Assembly: GCA_002812745.2 (NCBI GenBank)
Contig: NCSJ02000380.1
Span: 1-38,965, forward strand
Length of the DNA: 38,965 bases
Direction of reading: 5' to 3'
Source of the DNA: Scytalidium lignicola
Lineage: Eukaryota > Ascomycota > Leotiomycetes
Position numbers and translations under genes: made by a program. The notes under the pieces were generated by a model. The model made no database searches, had not been told where the DNA came from, and was given only the letters and a program-made list of their open reading frames with translations. Below, in pieces: positions 11,280 to 21,267 of this stretch (its first letter is position 1; each line of letters opens with the position of its first letter).

Positions 11280-11990
11280 AAAAGAATATCAAAATGTTAT
11301 TGAAATATAGATATTATAGTAGAATTTATATAAAACAGTTAAACAAAATTATTAGTCAAATTAGTTGTATATACTTCATAAGAGCCCCTTTTCTCAAGTT
11401 TCCACTTAATTTATTAGTAAATAGTAGATAAAGGAATAGGTTAATACATATAATAACCATTAAATTAGTGTTTTACTAGCTAAATCCTCTAATCTTGCGT
11501 TTTATATAATATTAATAATATCACTTAACTTCAGGAGAATACTTAGCTGTTACAGAGAAAGGGAATCAAGTATTTAAGAGTTTTTTATGCTAACACATGC
11601 ATAAGCTACAACATAAGCACATTGTTCAGCACTTAAATTGGCTATTCTATACTAAGGATGAACAATAACTTAATTAACATTATAATTATGTGTAGACTTC
11701 ATAACTTTAAGTCTCCAACTCTTATCTTTTAGTATAATAACTACTCTTATGTTATAACCACACTTCTTAGAACTCCCTTTACGTTGTCTAGAGGTGTGAA
11801 CTTCACTCTTTTTGCCTTTGGATTAGTAATTCCCTTCTTGAGCACAAGTATATAATACTCTTTGAAGCCTACTATCACGTTTAGTAAAAGCATAGCCATT
11901 ATCACGTGCCTAAGCTAGAATAAAGGTGTGTAAGGCTTCCAAATCAGGATACAGATCTTCTGGAGGAGCAGGGCCGCATGGAGATGCCAT
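11280..11990 (-). pseudogene. Mutator-like (MULE) transposase relic, FAR1-type N-terminus
   Basis: Reading the minus strand from an ATG at 11990 gives a run that starts MASPCGPAPPEDLYPDLEAL and carries the signature of FAR1/MULE DNA-binding domains: a cysteine pair (YTC, SKKCG), then WRLKV and an HN-rich motif (THNYN, normally HNH). The first in-frame stop is TAG at 11912-11910, where Trp is expected. More stops follow as the sequence passes into the AT-rich block, and the frame is still faintly readable to about 11300, next to the LTR element. The stops fit CAA-to-TAA and TGG-to-TAG changes. No terminal inverted repeats were identified. The 5' end sits exactly at the composition boundary and is almost undamaged. 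The assignment rests on remembered family motifs. Confidence 0.7.
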
Positions 11991-12305
11991 CTAGAGCTTG
12001 AATAAAGTGATAAAAGTGGCTAAAAAAGCTGTAGTTACAATAATTACAGTGTTCTTCTATTATAGCATTGTGCACACTGTGCGCCCTAACTGCTTGCATG
12101 TCTTATGTGTACCGAATCTAAGGACATATTTAGATTACTAATAAATTGTATGGGGGAAAGTTTGGCGCACGGACACCGGTACCGGAGATTGTGTGTGGAT
12201 TTAGGTAAACCGTATGTGGATTTAGGTATGGCCTATTATAATCATCATACAACAGCTGAGAAGAGACTCACAAAAATGCGCAATCTGTCAGCCAAACATA
12301 CTTAC
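11991..12305. other. Boundary segment, no gene
   Basis: This joins the AT-rich block to the gene island. A tandem pair of the word tgtggatttaggta occurs at about 12190-12230. The stretch may hold a decayed second exon of the pseudogene that follows on the minus strand, but nothing can be assigned. Confidence 0.35.
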
Positions 12306-12771
12306 CTGTATTACCCCAACAGTGCTAGTATAATCCAACTACGCCATAAATAAAACCTGTCCCTGCCACCACTAACAGGGGAGAATCTTGGACTGCGCTA
12401 AACACAGCTTTCCTAGCCCTTCTGATGCCATCTAGGGCACGGGAATTACAAATTGAAGCGAACATCACAGGGAGGATGACGAGACTGGCAAGAAGCCAGG
12501 TGAAGAGAACAAGCATGTTCGCATATAATAGTTTTGGTACCTCAGCCTTCACCTTTATCCAAGATGCTATCATTACAAGACAAACTCCAGACCTTGTAGA
12601 GCTGGATTCTGAACAAGAGCCGCTCAAGTGATCTTGGTGCAGGAAAAGTCTGCGAATTTGATCACGGAGTGCTGGAGATGACACACTTCAGCGTGGATTT
12701 TTGTCAATCTCAACAGTTTTGACTTGAGGAGGATCTTGAGGTGAAAGGTGAGAAGTCTTTGAATGAGACAT
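12306..12771 (-). pseudogene. Decayed gene for a small membrane protein
   Basis: From an ATG at 12771 (MSHSKTSHLSP) the minus strand reads as a Ser/Pro-rich head. An in-frame TGA follows about 22 codons in, explicable as CGA-to-TGA. After it come SSPALRDQIRRLFLHQDHLSG, one clear membrane segment (YANMLVLFTWLLASLVILPV), the block RALDGIRRARKAVFSAVQ, and a second hydrophobic segment. A TAG at about 12325 (from CAG) precedes a good splice donor, GTAAGT, at 12305-12300, so the intact ancestor had another exon. The layout resembles a recurrent fungal hypothetical membrane protein I recall, but I cannot name it. Two stops plus no recoverable downstream exon make a functional product unlikely. Confidence 0.5.
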
Positions 12772-14100
12772 ATGGAAGTTGTTTGTAGGTGAATCTGAAT
12801 GGCTGCAAGTGCTGATACTTGAAGACTGAAGCAAGGAAACAAGCGTCACCTTTATCTGTATCTCTCAAGGGCAAAAAGTGGCTTACTACCAGAAACAGGA
12901 CATAGCAACATGAGCCGAGGGCGCTGTGGTTTCCAGGCGGTATTTTGAAAGCTGCCGTTTTTGGAAGCCGCCAAAAGTGAAGCCCCTTGGTGCTAAGAGT
13001 TGCCTAAGCAAAGGAGTGTTACGCGGGGTCGTGATTGGTTGCTTATTATTGCTGCAGCGCAGTCGAGCTTCATTTCTTGCCACAGACGTCGTACGCAGCC
13101 ACATGGTCGTCGTCCTAGGTGTTGTCAGACCGTCCACGGGATTGGCCTTCGAGCGTAGCGAATGCTCCTCCCGAATGACCGGTGTAAGGCGTCGCTGCTC
13201 CCACAGCAATAATGTGCCACCTTAATGTTCTCATTTGTTCTACAGTACTTGGATGTTTGGTAATTCTGAATTGAATTTGTTTTGGTTTGCCTTTGTAGCT
13301 TGCTTTGCTTGCTTGACTGTGAGTATATGCTACAAATCTGTGCTGGCACTATACTGTCTTTCATGATGTAGCTACTCTTATTCACTACCTAATACATCGC
13401 ATTTTGTGGGACAAATCAAACACACGAACTTAATACAGCTAGAATTGTTTCAAGGCGATTCTATCTGTTTTGCGACATTTAGCGTCGCACGGGCCAATTT
13501 TGCTAGGAACCAATAAAATTTTCAATCGCGAAGTTCCATCGCTCTAATTAATTCTTTTCATGTTTCCGACTCCATCCTCGTGCCTCGTATTATCGTAAAG
13601 CAACATCTAGCAGGTAGTCTATACTCAATATATTAATGTTCAACTCTCCTGATTTGAGCCTTTCGGTATTACTGTCAGTTAGAAAGCGGACCTTCCGCTT
13701 GCCCAGGACCGTTATTCCTTACTCCTCGCCTGAAACCGCCCATCTGAATATGGAATTCAATAATACCACTCGACCTTAGCAAACTATAAGGGTGCGACGG
13801 AGCACAATCATAGACGAAGTTAAACCAGTCATACCAAAAATCCAGCACCAGAGAAATATGCGAACACGGAAGACTGGTGGGCATGCGAAAATTCAAGTTC
13901 GCATGGTCGCTATACCAATACGTAACCACATCACAGCTACTTTCAATGATGGAACAATACTTCAGGGTTCGAGAAAGGGTCCAAGCCAGAGATCTGAGAG
14001 TCTCTCGGTTATAAATCTGTTCATCGCATACAAACCGTAGCTTTTAAAAATATATATAAGGCGCCTTGTTCCCAAATACCTTCGCTTTCCTCAAACAACT
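12772..14100. other. Intergenic region before the MADS-like gene
   Basis: Frames exist on both strands (for example 12886-13209 minus and 12926-13225 plus), but they overlap one another and show no family features. No gene is supported. The last 60 bp hold the promoter of the next gene. Confidence 0.4.
14050..14061 (+). promoter_or_regulatory. TATA box of the MADS-like gene
   Basis: The run ATATATATAAGG lies about 40-50 bp upstream of the ATG at 14101, at a position suited to a core promoter for a short 5' leader. Confidence 0.4.
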
Positions 14101-14386
14101 ATGTCTCCGAGACGAAATCGCAAAGGAGAGAACTCTCGAAGACGGAAACGCACTCTACTTAAAAAGGCTTATGAATATGGAGAGCTAAGCGGCGCTGATA
14201 TTGCATTCTTTATTTACCAGTCTGGGCGTTGGTTTACGTATAGATCTACTGACCGACAGTCATTCCCTCCATCATGGGAACAGATCGTAAGTGTTGTAAC
14301 GAAATATATATGTAATGCTAATAAGAGAATAGCAAAGGTCATATCCAGTCCCGGTTAATCTACTACGACAGGATTTCCGGCGTTGA
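14101..14386 (+). CDS. Short MADS-box-like (SRF-type) protein, 79 aa
   Basis: Exons 14101-14286 and 14333-14386, separated by a 46-nt intron (GTAAGT...GCTAAT...TAG) that keeps frame; without splicing the frame would read 85 aa. The N-terminus follows the MADS pattern: a basic head (RRNRKG), then RRRKRTLLKKAYEYGELSGA and DIAFFIYQSGRW, matching the DNA-binding helix and first beta strand of SRF-type factors. After a YRS...SFPPSWEQIQ segment it ends within 20 residues. There is no K-box or MEF2 region. A short one-domain protein like this fits the small MADS-like paralogues I recall from some ascomycetes, but it could also be a truncated copy, since the stop lies in a CGTTGA context that could derive from a mutated codon. 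It sits alone, upstream of a repeat. Confidence 0.65.
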
Positions 14387-14832
14387 GAGCAGGACTTTTT
14401 ACTGTTGTCACATGCGGTACCATGTTTTAAGGTCGGGAACGGCACGGGCCGCAACCCTCTTTTAACCCTGTCGTTGATCAGTGAGGCTTGCGGCAAACCC
14501 ACCGAGGTGGGACATTGAACCTCGCCAGGATTTAGTGATAAGCCGCGAACATTTAAGAATGGACACTGAACCGACAAATCTGCACAGACACCAAGAGTTT
14601 GAATACACTGCGGGCAGGGAGATGAGTGCTTTTCGGCCGGAATTTGTTGGTTTCCTTACCTGGTCTGGTAATAAAACCACCGTCGTGTGGAACGTATATT
14701 TGGTATTAGATCACATAGACTGTCCCAGCCGCCCTAGTGGCGGCTATACAGCGTACGGCTATAAATACAAGCGCTCCCACTTCTTGCTCACAGCGAGCAG
14801 CTTCTACTATCATTCTAGACGTCTAACGTCCG
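14387..14832. other. Intergenic, possible LTR-type promoter region
   Basis: No gene is supported; the long plus-strand frame 14481-14894 runs into the repeat and lacks family features. A GC hairpin (GCCGCCCTAGTGGCGGC, 14727-14743) is followed by CTATAAATAC at about 14759, an arrangement seen in fungal LTR promoters. I cannot define LTR ends. Confidence 0.35.
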
Positions 14833-15226
14833 CCCCTACGTCGAGAGACGCACCCCGTGACGAGACAAACCATCGGTACTTTGAATTTAATTAATTTTAA
14901 ATTTGTGAATCCATTAAAAATTCCTGTGTTTTTGTGTTAGTTATATTGTGTAACCACTCCTGAACAGTCCAAACCCCGGCTACTCTAAAAATTACGATCG
15001 CGTCGTCGCTGTCGCGCCTAATTGCAGAGGGCGTCAATTCCAAATAAAATAGGACCCCTCGACCTACAGCACCACCACGAGCTCTATGCGCCTTTCAAAC
15101 TTATAGAACAGTTTGATTTGGCTTTCCGAGCCTCGCCACAATGCTGAAAAATCCTTGTCAGCCTTGTGGTGGCCAGGGAGTGCTGTGTCATGCGACGGCG
15201 CCACATGGGTTGATACTTCCAATCAA
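14833..15226 (+). repeat. Dispersed repeat, copy A
   Basis: This segment matches the reverse complement of 32793-33174 along its whole length at roughly 80% by eye. Shared landmarks are GAGAGACGC[A/C]CCCCGTGACGAG, AAATTTGTGAATCCATT, TTTTTGTGT[T/C]AGT and CAGCACTCCCT (as its complement AGGGAGTGCTGTGTCATGC). Many differences are C/T or G/A. Similarity stops about 58 bp before the truncated end of the DUF1254 gene. It may be a fragment of a retroelement; no TG...CA boundary or coding frame is certain. Confidence 0.65.
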
Positions 15227-15283
15227 GCGATCAAGGGTCCCTGGTCATGAATACGGTAATTACAGCGTATCTATCTTTCATAA

Positions 15284-16283
15284 TTAAGGCTGTGGCTGCT
15301 TCAGGGATGGTGGTGGCGTGTAGATACCGTTGCGGATTCCGCCGGCGGAGAGCATATCTCTTACTGCGTTGTCGTCCGAGTTGTTCTCTGGTTTGTTGTA
15401 TGGTTCAACGGCGGCCATCAAGTCTAACAGGGCTGTCGTGTCAGATGTATTCAGTCCCCACGGGGCTTTCAATGCAGCTGCTTTCAATACGCTGCTTCCC
15501 AGAAGTGTCTTCGGTGTAAGAGCGGGCCCGCTTGGAGGACCTGGCCGGCTGACTGGGTTGAGATCGATCTGGCTCTCGATGTGAAGTACGGCTTCCAGAT
15601 CAGTGCCGTTGTTAAACGTGACGATGCGAATCATCATGCTTCCCCACGTTGTTGGAAAAGTCACGACGCCCAGGTATTGAGGGAATTCGTCGTGTCCCAT
15701 TACCAGGCCAGGCTCACAGTCGTGGTCCAGTCGCAGTAGATATTTTCCGGGAGGACTATTCGACACACTTCCCAGGTTTGCGAAATTGTCGGCATAGCTT
15801 TCTCGTGCGTTAGTTTATGTTGTTAGAATGGGAGTAACGTGCTTACAGATCATAGAAGGGGACTACATATGATCGGCCATCGGTGATGTTGGGCAAAGTA
15901 AGCTCGACGTTGTCGTGTGACAAATCGATGGCTACGGGTGAGTAGACGTAATCTGCATTTGGTCTCACCAGTATCGGTTTACTCGCGGTGGATGTTGCCT
16001 TTCCTCGGTTGATCGCATTCGCTCCGACTGATGCGGTGGTGTTGTAGTACGTTTGGATGTAGAGTGTCAGAGGGTAAGCATACTGAAATGAATTAGTGAA
16101 AAGTGGTTTGAAGAGCGAATTTCAACATACAATCAGTGCCAAAGCCACGGAGTTGGACGTTTCAAGTGAGGAGTTTGTTGTTTCTCTAGCTCCAATACTG
16201 CTCCCGAGCGAAGGGGCCACTATCATTGATATGAGCATCGTGGAACGCAAAAGCTCCCGGACGAAGTTAAGTTTCAAGAACAT
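15284..16283 (-). CDS. DUF1254-family secreted protein, C-terminally truncated, 300 aa
   Basis: Exons 16283-16131, 16082-15847 and 15797-15284, with 48- and 49-nt introns; all phases agree. The protein has a hydrophobic signal-peptide-like start (MLISMIVAPSLG within the first 30 residues), then DUF1254 landmarks: AYPLTLYIQTYY, RPNADYVYSPVAIDL, DGRSYVVPFYDLYADNFANL, and a GSMMIRI segment. It ends just after the GIRNGIYTPPP motif, where homologues I recall continue through a DUF1214-like half; about 130-170 residues seem to be missing. The biochemical role of the family is not established. The stop is 58 bp from repeat copy A, so insertion or rearrangement probably removed the 3' half. A frame reading past the stop also exists just downstream, so a small frameshift is an alternative. 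It may be a pseudogene. Confidence 0.75.
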
Positions 16284-16377
16284 GCTGGTGTAGGACTTGA
16301 CGAAAGAGAATGGTAGTTGCTGTGGCCTACTTGTAGTTGAATGTGTACCCTCAAATTTCAATCCACGAGAAGAGGTC

Positions 16378-16390
16378 TTTTATAAGAAAT
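16378..16390 (-). promoter_or_regulatory. Possible TATA box of the DUF1254 gene
   Basis: The minus strand reads CTTATAAAAGACC about 100 bp upstream of the ATG at 16283, a good match in sequence and position to a core promoter. Confidence 0.4.
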
Positions 16391-16851
16391 CAGTGGCGAA
16401 AAGGCAGATCTTCTCAATAACAAAACAAGGAAGAATCCGAAGAAGCATCCTACTCGTGCGGCCCAGAAGTCTGTCTCGGGCCTAGTGCGAGGACATGTAA
16501 ACAACGTAGATCAGTAAGCCGATACGCACTGAGTGCCTTATTAAGGGGCTGGAACAAACGGGATGACCCCGCCTTTTGCCAGAGGCTTATTCGGGAATAA
16601 CGTGCGACCAACCCCTGCGAAGACGGTGGCGGGGACATAAAAACGGAACAGTTTTCGTGGCGTAACGGCTGCCTGAAATATTTATGGGTTCCCAACCTCG
16701 GCCGTATAGGGTTTGCAACTCCAATGCCATGGTTTGAAGGACGAGACTGAGATTAAAGCCTAGACAGAAAATACTGAGCATACTGAGGTTTTGACAATTA
16801 ATCCACTCATCCACAAGACATCAAATTCGTGACTGCTTTGGGTGGGCCTTC
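16391..16851. other. Intergenic between the DUF1254 gene and regulator 1
   Basis: Short frames occur on both strands but none has family features. It contains the distal promoter of the DUF1254 gene and the 3' flank of regulator 1. Confidence 0.4.
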
Positions 16852-18762
16852 TCAACATCTGAACGCGGTATATCTCATATCCCATGGATCCTCCAAGGTT
16901 CTATCTAACACAACACGAGCGGCCTCAACCCCCATGAAATTCGAAATAAACTCAAGTTTCGAGCCTAGCCACTGCTTACGCTCACTCCCTTTAGGTGCCG
17001 AAACATATGTTCGCCAAAGTATCCAGATTATGAGATATCCATGAAGCGGCATTCTGTACTCAGTCGACGCGGGAGCACCAAAGGAATCGATATCCCCAAG
17101 GCAAAAGTCTATGCTAGCGCATATCTCCGAAATCATTTCTGAAATTATGATGCGAGATGTTCTTCTTGTCTCTTCGATGCATAATGAAGTCTCAGAACAA
17201 GCATGTAGCTCGATAAGGGAAACGCAATGAAACAGAACCTCATGGAGATGAATTCGAGCTGCTCGACAAGTATTTGAAGCCCACGCCACATACACATCTG
17301 CGTAAACGTAATGCTGAAGGTAGATAGTGGTCGCTTCTGCCGGAATCTTGCCCGGCTTCCGGAAGATGCGCGGTCGCCACGGAGTTGGGAGAGAGTCGGC
17401 CCATTCTTGATATTGGAGATCGATGAGAATGGCTTCCTTGATGACCCTTAACATTTTCAAGAGCCAACATTCGTCCTCTGAGTAGTTGTCAAAGAGCGTC
17501 TGAGCTTCATGACAAAGTCGAGCTGTTCGAAGATTGCACCTCGAAAGTTTGAGGCCAGGATCATCTAGTGGTATTGTCTCGAGCCAAGTATTCACTCCCT
17601 CTGTAGGGTTTACATGCTCGGTAATGCATTTCACCACCTTTCAAACATTAGTAATTAGTGAGATAGATTGGCGGATCGACTAACGAGATGTCCGTAGCAG
17701 GTGCGAAATATATTGATACCAAGTGGGGTGGTAAATTGCTTTTCACCTCGAAGTTCCAGAAGCGAGACGCGCCCAAAATGATGGCCGTGACGAGACCAAG
17801 CGACACCAGACAGTCGGAATCCGCTTATTAACCTATTTAAACCTAGAAGTTAGCTTGTAAATAGTAAATGGACAGCTACGGCAGTGTCTTCGTTTGCTTG
17901 ACTTTTGTGTTGAAAGACGGAGGTTTGCAAGTCATTCGACCAATGAACCAGTGCTCTGGGAGATGGGGTGCATACTATTAGTGTTAGTGTCTCCTTGACC
18001 GTAAAATATAACGGCGAGCTTACCTCAAACAAGCCAAACAGATAATTCGTAGCCAGGGTTGCGTCCTGTTGAGCCTCATCAGGATGTTGCAACAGCTTCG
18101 CCATTAATTGTATAGCGTGAAAGTAGGATTGAAGTGCTTCAAGCTTCAATGATTCAATTCGAAGTTGATTTGCCATACTCAGCGAGGCAACCGCACTTAG
18201 AGCTTCTATTAGTGGAGCATGCTGGTCAGGACGTCCATAAAGCTCCGGCAAAAAGGAAAGACCGCTTCCGGTAAAGACAGTTGATTCGAATACAAAGTCA
18301 GCAAAGAACCGAGGCAGTGCAACTTCTCGCCAAATTGTGCTCATAGGAGGACAAATTCTAGGCTGACAAGCTACGGTCTGAGGAAGTGTACGCTGAGTTG
18401 TGCTCGTGACGGTTTTCACTGGATGACTGGAAGTTGAAGGTCCCGGAGACTGCGGAGAGCCTCCCCTCTCGGCGATACGGGCCTTGACGCGCTTACACAC
18501 TTTCGTCTCCGCGATGATGGTCATGTCCCTGAATACTATGTCAGACTCCGGCCGATACACACAAGGTATACCGGATTTGAGACATCTTTGGCAAGGATCT
18601 GGGCTGGTCTCGCACTGGATTCCCCGATTAGACTTTTCTCGATCTGAGCCGGAAAATAGGGGCCTAGAAGCGACGAAGGAAAACGTCGTGAGACCCGGGA
18701 CTGACCTTGACTTTCTTAGCTCTGCAGGCAAAACATGCTCTGCTAGGCCACTTGAGTTGCAT
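16852..18762 (-). CDS. Zn2Cys6 transcription factor 1 (Fungal_trans_2 type)
   Basis: Likely nuclear regulator. Start at 18762 (MQLKWPSRACFACRAKKVK). Exons: 18762-18706, 18614-18024, a segment of about 150 nt ending at 17685, and 17637-16852. Splicing intron 1 (18705-18615, GTCAGT...CAG) rebuilds a perfect C-x2-C-x6-C-x6-C-x2-C-x6-C binuclear cluster, with PDPCQRCLKSGIPC as its second half. The remainder matches regulator 2 exon by exon: exon 2 is 591 nt in both, and the last exons align at LDD, CNL[R/K]T, RLC and AQ[T/N]LF. The join between 18024 and about 17830 is unresolved: the obvious donor (GTAAGC, 18023) does not meet a visible acceptor in phase with the segment containing GRVSLLELRG. 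An extra small exon could rescue it; otherwise the gene is broken there. An upstream in-frame ATG at 18846 is rejected because the zinc cluster normally starts close to the N-terminus. Confidence 0.75.
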
Positions 18763-19312
18763 CACAGAAGAACAGGAGCACCGATATGATGAGGTTGCAA
18801 AGTCGAGGCGTCCTGTGAGATAAAGTTGTATAAAAGAGGAAAACACGGCGATAAACGACTGAAGAAGTCAAGAAGTCAGCCTGGAAATGCACAGCCCCTG
18901 TTGGCCCCTGTCCGTACGCCGACGATCTCAGAACCCCTCTTTCCAGACTCGCTAAACCATATCGGGAAATTCTCAGCGAACCGACATTTGGCAGGCGTAT
19001 TGAGATGCTTGACTCAAAAACAGCACTATATCTGTTACGAGAGGGATACTGTAGTAGGCGTGATCCGAACTGTACTCGTAATCAGCCGGCTTTCGGTCGC
19101 TGAAGGGGAAATTTGCAAAGTGATATTCTGTTGCTCGAGAGTTTTCTTGGGTATTTAATTGAAAGTTTAACCCGCACCTGTATCTCTGGCTACTTGAACA
19201 ATACAATACCACTATCAGATTGTGTCGAAATAAACATTTGGTATCTTGAAACTGTTGTTCATCTTCATATTACATTGCATCCTATTCCACGCACTAAGTG
19301 CACGACTTCAAA
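18763..19312. promoter_or_regulatory. Divergent intergenic region, regulator 1 / hydrolase
   Basis: 550 bp separate the two divergent start codons, so one regulatory region can serve both. It contains an everted CCG-N5-CGG pair at 19086-19096, a plausible Zn2Cys6 site, and a TATTTAA run at about 19152, 160 bp before the hydrolase ATG. Binding is inference. Confidence 0.4.
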
Positions 19313-20548
19313 ATGACGGACTCGGCCGAGGTTGTTGAGGTAGGCAGGAATGATGTCTTCTCGTCTGGCGCCAGCGCTCCTCGAACATTCAAGGATGGTT
19401 ACTTCGACTATAACTTTGCCAAGTTCCTAGGCCTTGCGCCTTACTCCGGTGCAGAGCTTGGTGAATGCTACGAGACGGCCCATCGCATCAAGGATGGGGA
19501 CACGGAAAGCTGGATCGAAGCTTGGGTAAGCACAGCACAGCGAATTGAAGCCTACGCAGAAGAAGCCCTCAAAGGTAATCATAAAGTCAGCGCCAAAGAA
19601 GCATGGCTTCGGGCGACAACCTACTACCAAGCGGCTTTCTTTTTCACGCTCAACAATGACCCACGGAAAGCTCAGATATATGAGAAGCACACGGGTTGCT
19701 TCCAGTCTGCTGGGAAATTTTTTGATCCTCCGCTGGAAGTGCTCTCCATACCATACGAAGGCAAATCGCTGTTTGGTTACTTCCTCCGCGGTGGCTCGGA
19801 CTCCAAGCCTCGCCCGACCGTGCTCATTCAAATGGGTGCAGATGGGAGTTCAGAACAGATATACTTCTCTGGAGGTGGAGCCGCTGCTGTACGTCGTGGC
19901 TATAATGCCCTGATTTTTGAGGGGCCTGGTCAAACCGGAACTTTTATGCGTGGCCGCTCTCTCACTTACCGTTACGATTGGGAGGTTCCAGTCAAGGCAG
20001 TGGTAGACTTTGCCCTGACCAAACCAGAAGTCGACCCAGCCAGGATTGCGTTAATTGCCTACAGTATGGGTGGCTACCTTGGCCCTCGTGCAATTTCCTT
20101 TGAGAAGCGTATTGCTGCTTGTATAGTCAGTGGCCTGGTACCATCAATGATAGCCTTATCAGGTCTGAGACGATTTGAAGAGGCAGCAGGAGCAAATGGA
20201 AATTACAATCATTCGCAGAAATGGCTCTTGTATGAGCACATGCCTAAGTACGGCTTGAACAATGGCATTGATGATCTCGAAAAATTTCGAACTATCTTGG
20301 AATCTTTTAACCTCTACGGTTTGGAGGACAAAATCACCTGTCCACTTCTCGTCGTGCAGGCAGCGGGTGAGGGAGAAGCACAAGTCAAGCTTGCAAAAGC
20401 TTTCTATGATAAGCTATCCAATCCAAATCCACACAACAAATTCAGGCTTACAACGGAAGCTGAAGGGGCAGAGATGCATTGCCAGAAAGGGAACGTCATG
20501 CTTTTGCATGCAATCGAGTTTGACTGGCTTGACGATGTTTGGACTTGA
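19313..20548 (+). CDS. Alpha/beta hydrolase (2,6-dihydropseudooxynicotine hydrolase-like), 411 aa
   Basis: An intronless frame; I take the ATG at 19313 (MTDSAEVVEV). The layout is that of the two-part hydrolases with an N-terminal helical cap: a helical region at residues 30-140 (YYQAAFFF, NNDPRKAQIYEKH), then the core beginning PTVLIQMGADG at about 175. The nucleophile elbow AYSMGG gives Ser251. The late histidine is in GAEMHCQ, His389, and a CPLLVVQAAGEGEAQV segment carries the acid or its neighbour. These enzymes cleave C-C or ester bonds; in fungi relatives occur in secondary-metabolite loci. There is no signal peptide, so it is probably cytosolic. It is divergent from regulator 1. The substrate is unknown. 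Confidence 0.85.
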   Translation: MTDSAEVVEVGRNDVFSSGASAPRTFKDGYFDYNFAKFLGLAPYSGAELGECYETAHRIKDGDTESWIEAWVSTAQRIEAYAEEALKGNHKVSAKEAWLRATTYYQAAFFFTLNNDPRKAQIYEKHTGCFQSAGKFFDPPLEVLSIPYEGKSLFGYFLRGGSDSKPRPTVLIQMGADGSSEQIYFSGGGAAAVRRGYNALIFEGPGQTGTFMRGRSLTYRYDWEVPVKAVVDFALTKPEVDPARIALIAYSMGGYLGPRAISFEKRIAACIVSGLVPSMIALSGLRRFEEAAGANGNYNHSQKWLLYEHMPKYGLNNGIDDLEKFRTILESFNLYGLEDKITCPLLVVQAAGEGEAQVKLAKAFYDKLSNPNPHNKFRLTTEAEGAEMHCQKGNVMLLHAIEFDWLDDVWT

Positions 20549-21267
20549 TACAGTTTCAGAGGAATAAGGTGCTCATTTAATAATCAAAATATGTTATATT
20601 GGCTCATTATCTTGTTATGCTTCTTTCGTTCACAACCTTGAAAAAATGCTCCTAGTTATCTTCTGGCATACTCACTTGTTCCCTTTTGTTATACCGGAAG
20701 ATCACCGCGCAGCGGAGATTTGTTGCCTCTCCGCCTCTCACCAGGTTTCAGTCCCAAATCTTTTCCGCTCTACACAAATCCCAACCCATAGACTAGCGCC
20801 ATCGTCTTACCCTCGAGTTGAATTAATGAATCAACGCTGCTTCACCGGTAGTTGTCTAGGTCATGGTTGATATTGACCAGTTATCGGTGCAGATACAATC
20901 GCTGACGGAGAAGGAGTTCGGGTGACCTTGGAAAGAGAGACCAAGAAGTCACCTAAAAACTTTCAATTCATAATGAGAAGTTGTTCATAATTGGTATCAT
21001 TTATGTTGAATACATCTATATTCATCAAAATAGTGATCTGCTTTGTAAAAGGTGAATTTGGGGAATAACTTGTCGTCCACCCAAAGTGGAATGAGCGTCA
21101 AACCGCTGTAGACTCTTTAAAAAGTCAAATCTGTCATTATTGTGAGACCAAGTTAACTCGTATTTGCAGCTCGCCTTCTGGCATATCATAATCAGACACT
21201 AACGTAAGTTGTTACGAAGATTGTGCGGGTTGCCTTCTGTTTCTTCTCCCACTCTTTTCTATCTCTC
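20549..21267. other. Convergent 3' flank region, no gene
   Basis: This lies between the 3' ends of the hydrolase (plus) and the 288-aa gene (minus). A plus-strand frame at 20646-20870 has no family features. Nothing else is seen. Confidence 0.45.

Noticed and set aside
12886..13225. Overlapping frames of about 100 codons on both strands
   Set aside because: Both strands are open over the same GC-rich piece, neither has a recognisable motif, and no splice partners were found.
14481..14894. 137-codon plus-strand frame
   Set aside because: It runs from intergenic sequence into the dispersed repeat, overlaps minus-strand frames, and has no family features or conserved-looking composition.
14722..15226. 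Treating the hairpin, TATA box and repeat copy A as one defined LTR
   Set aside because: Copy B lacks the hairpin and TATA portion, and no TG...CA ends or target duplication could be located.
18763..18846. Upstream ATG at 18846 as the start of regulator 1
   Set aside because: It would add 28 residues, including extra cysteines, before the zinc cluster, whereas the start at 18762 matches the exon 1 length of regulator 2 (57 versus 60 nt).
19427..19831. 134-codon minus-strand frame inside the hydrolase gene
   Set aside because: The plus-strand protein has a nucleophile elbow and a family layout; the antisense frame is a by-product of codon bias.
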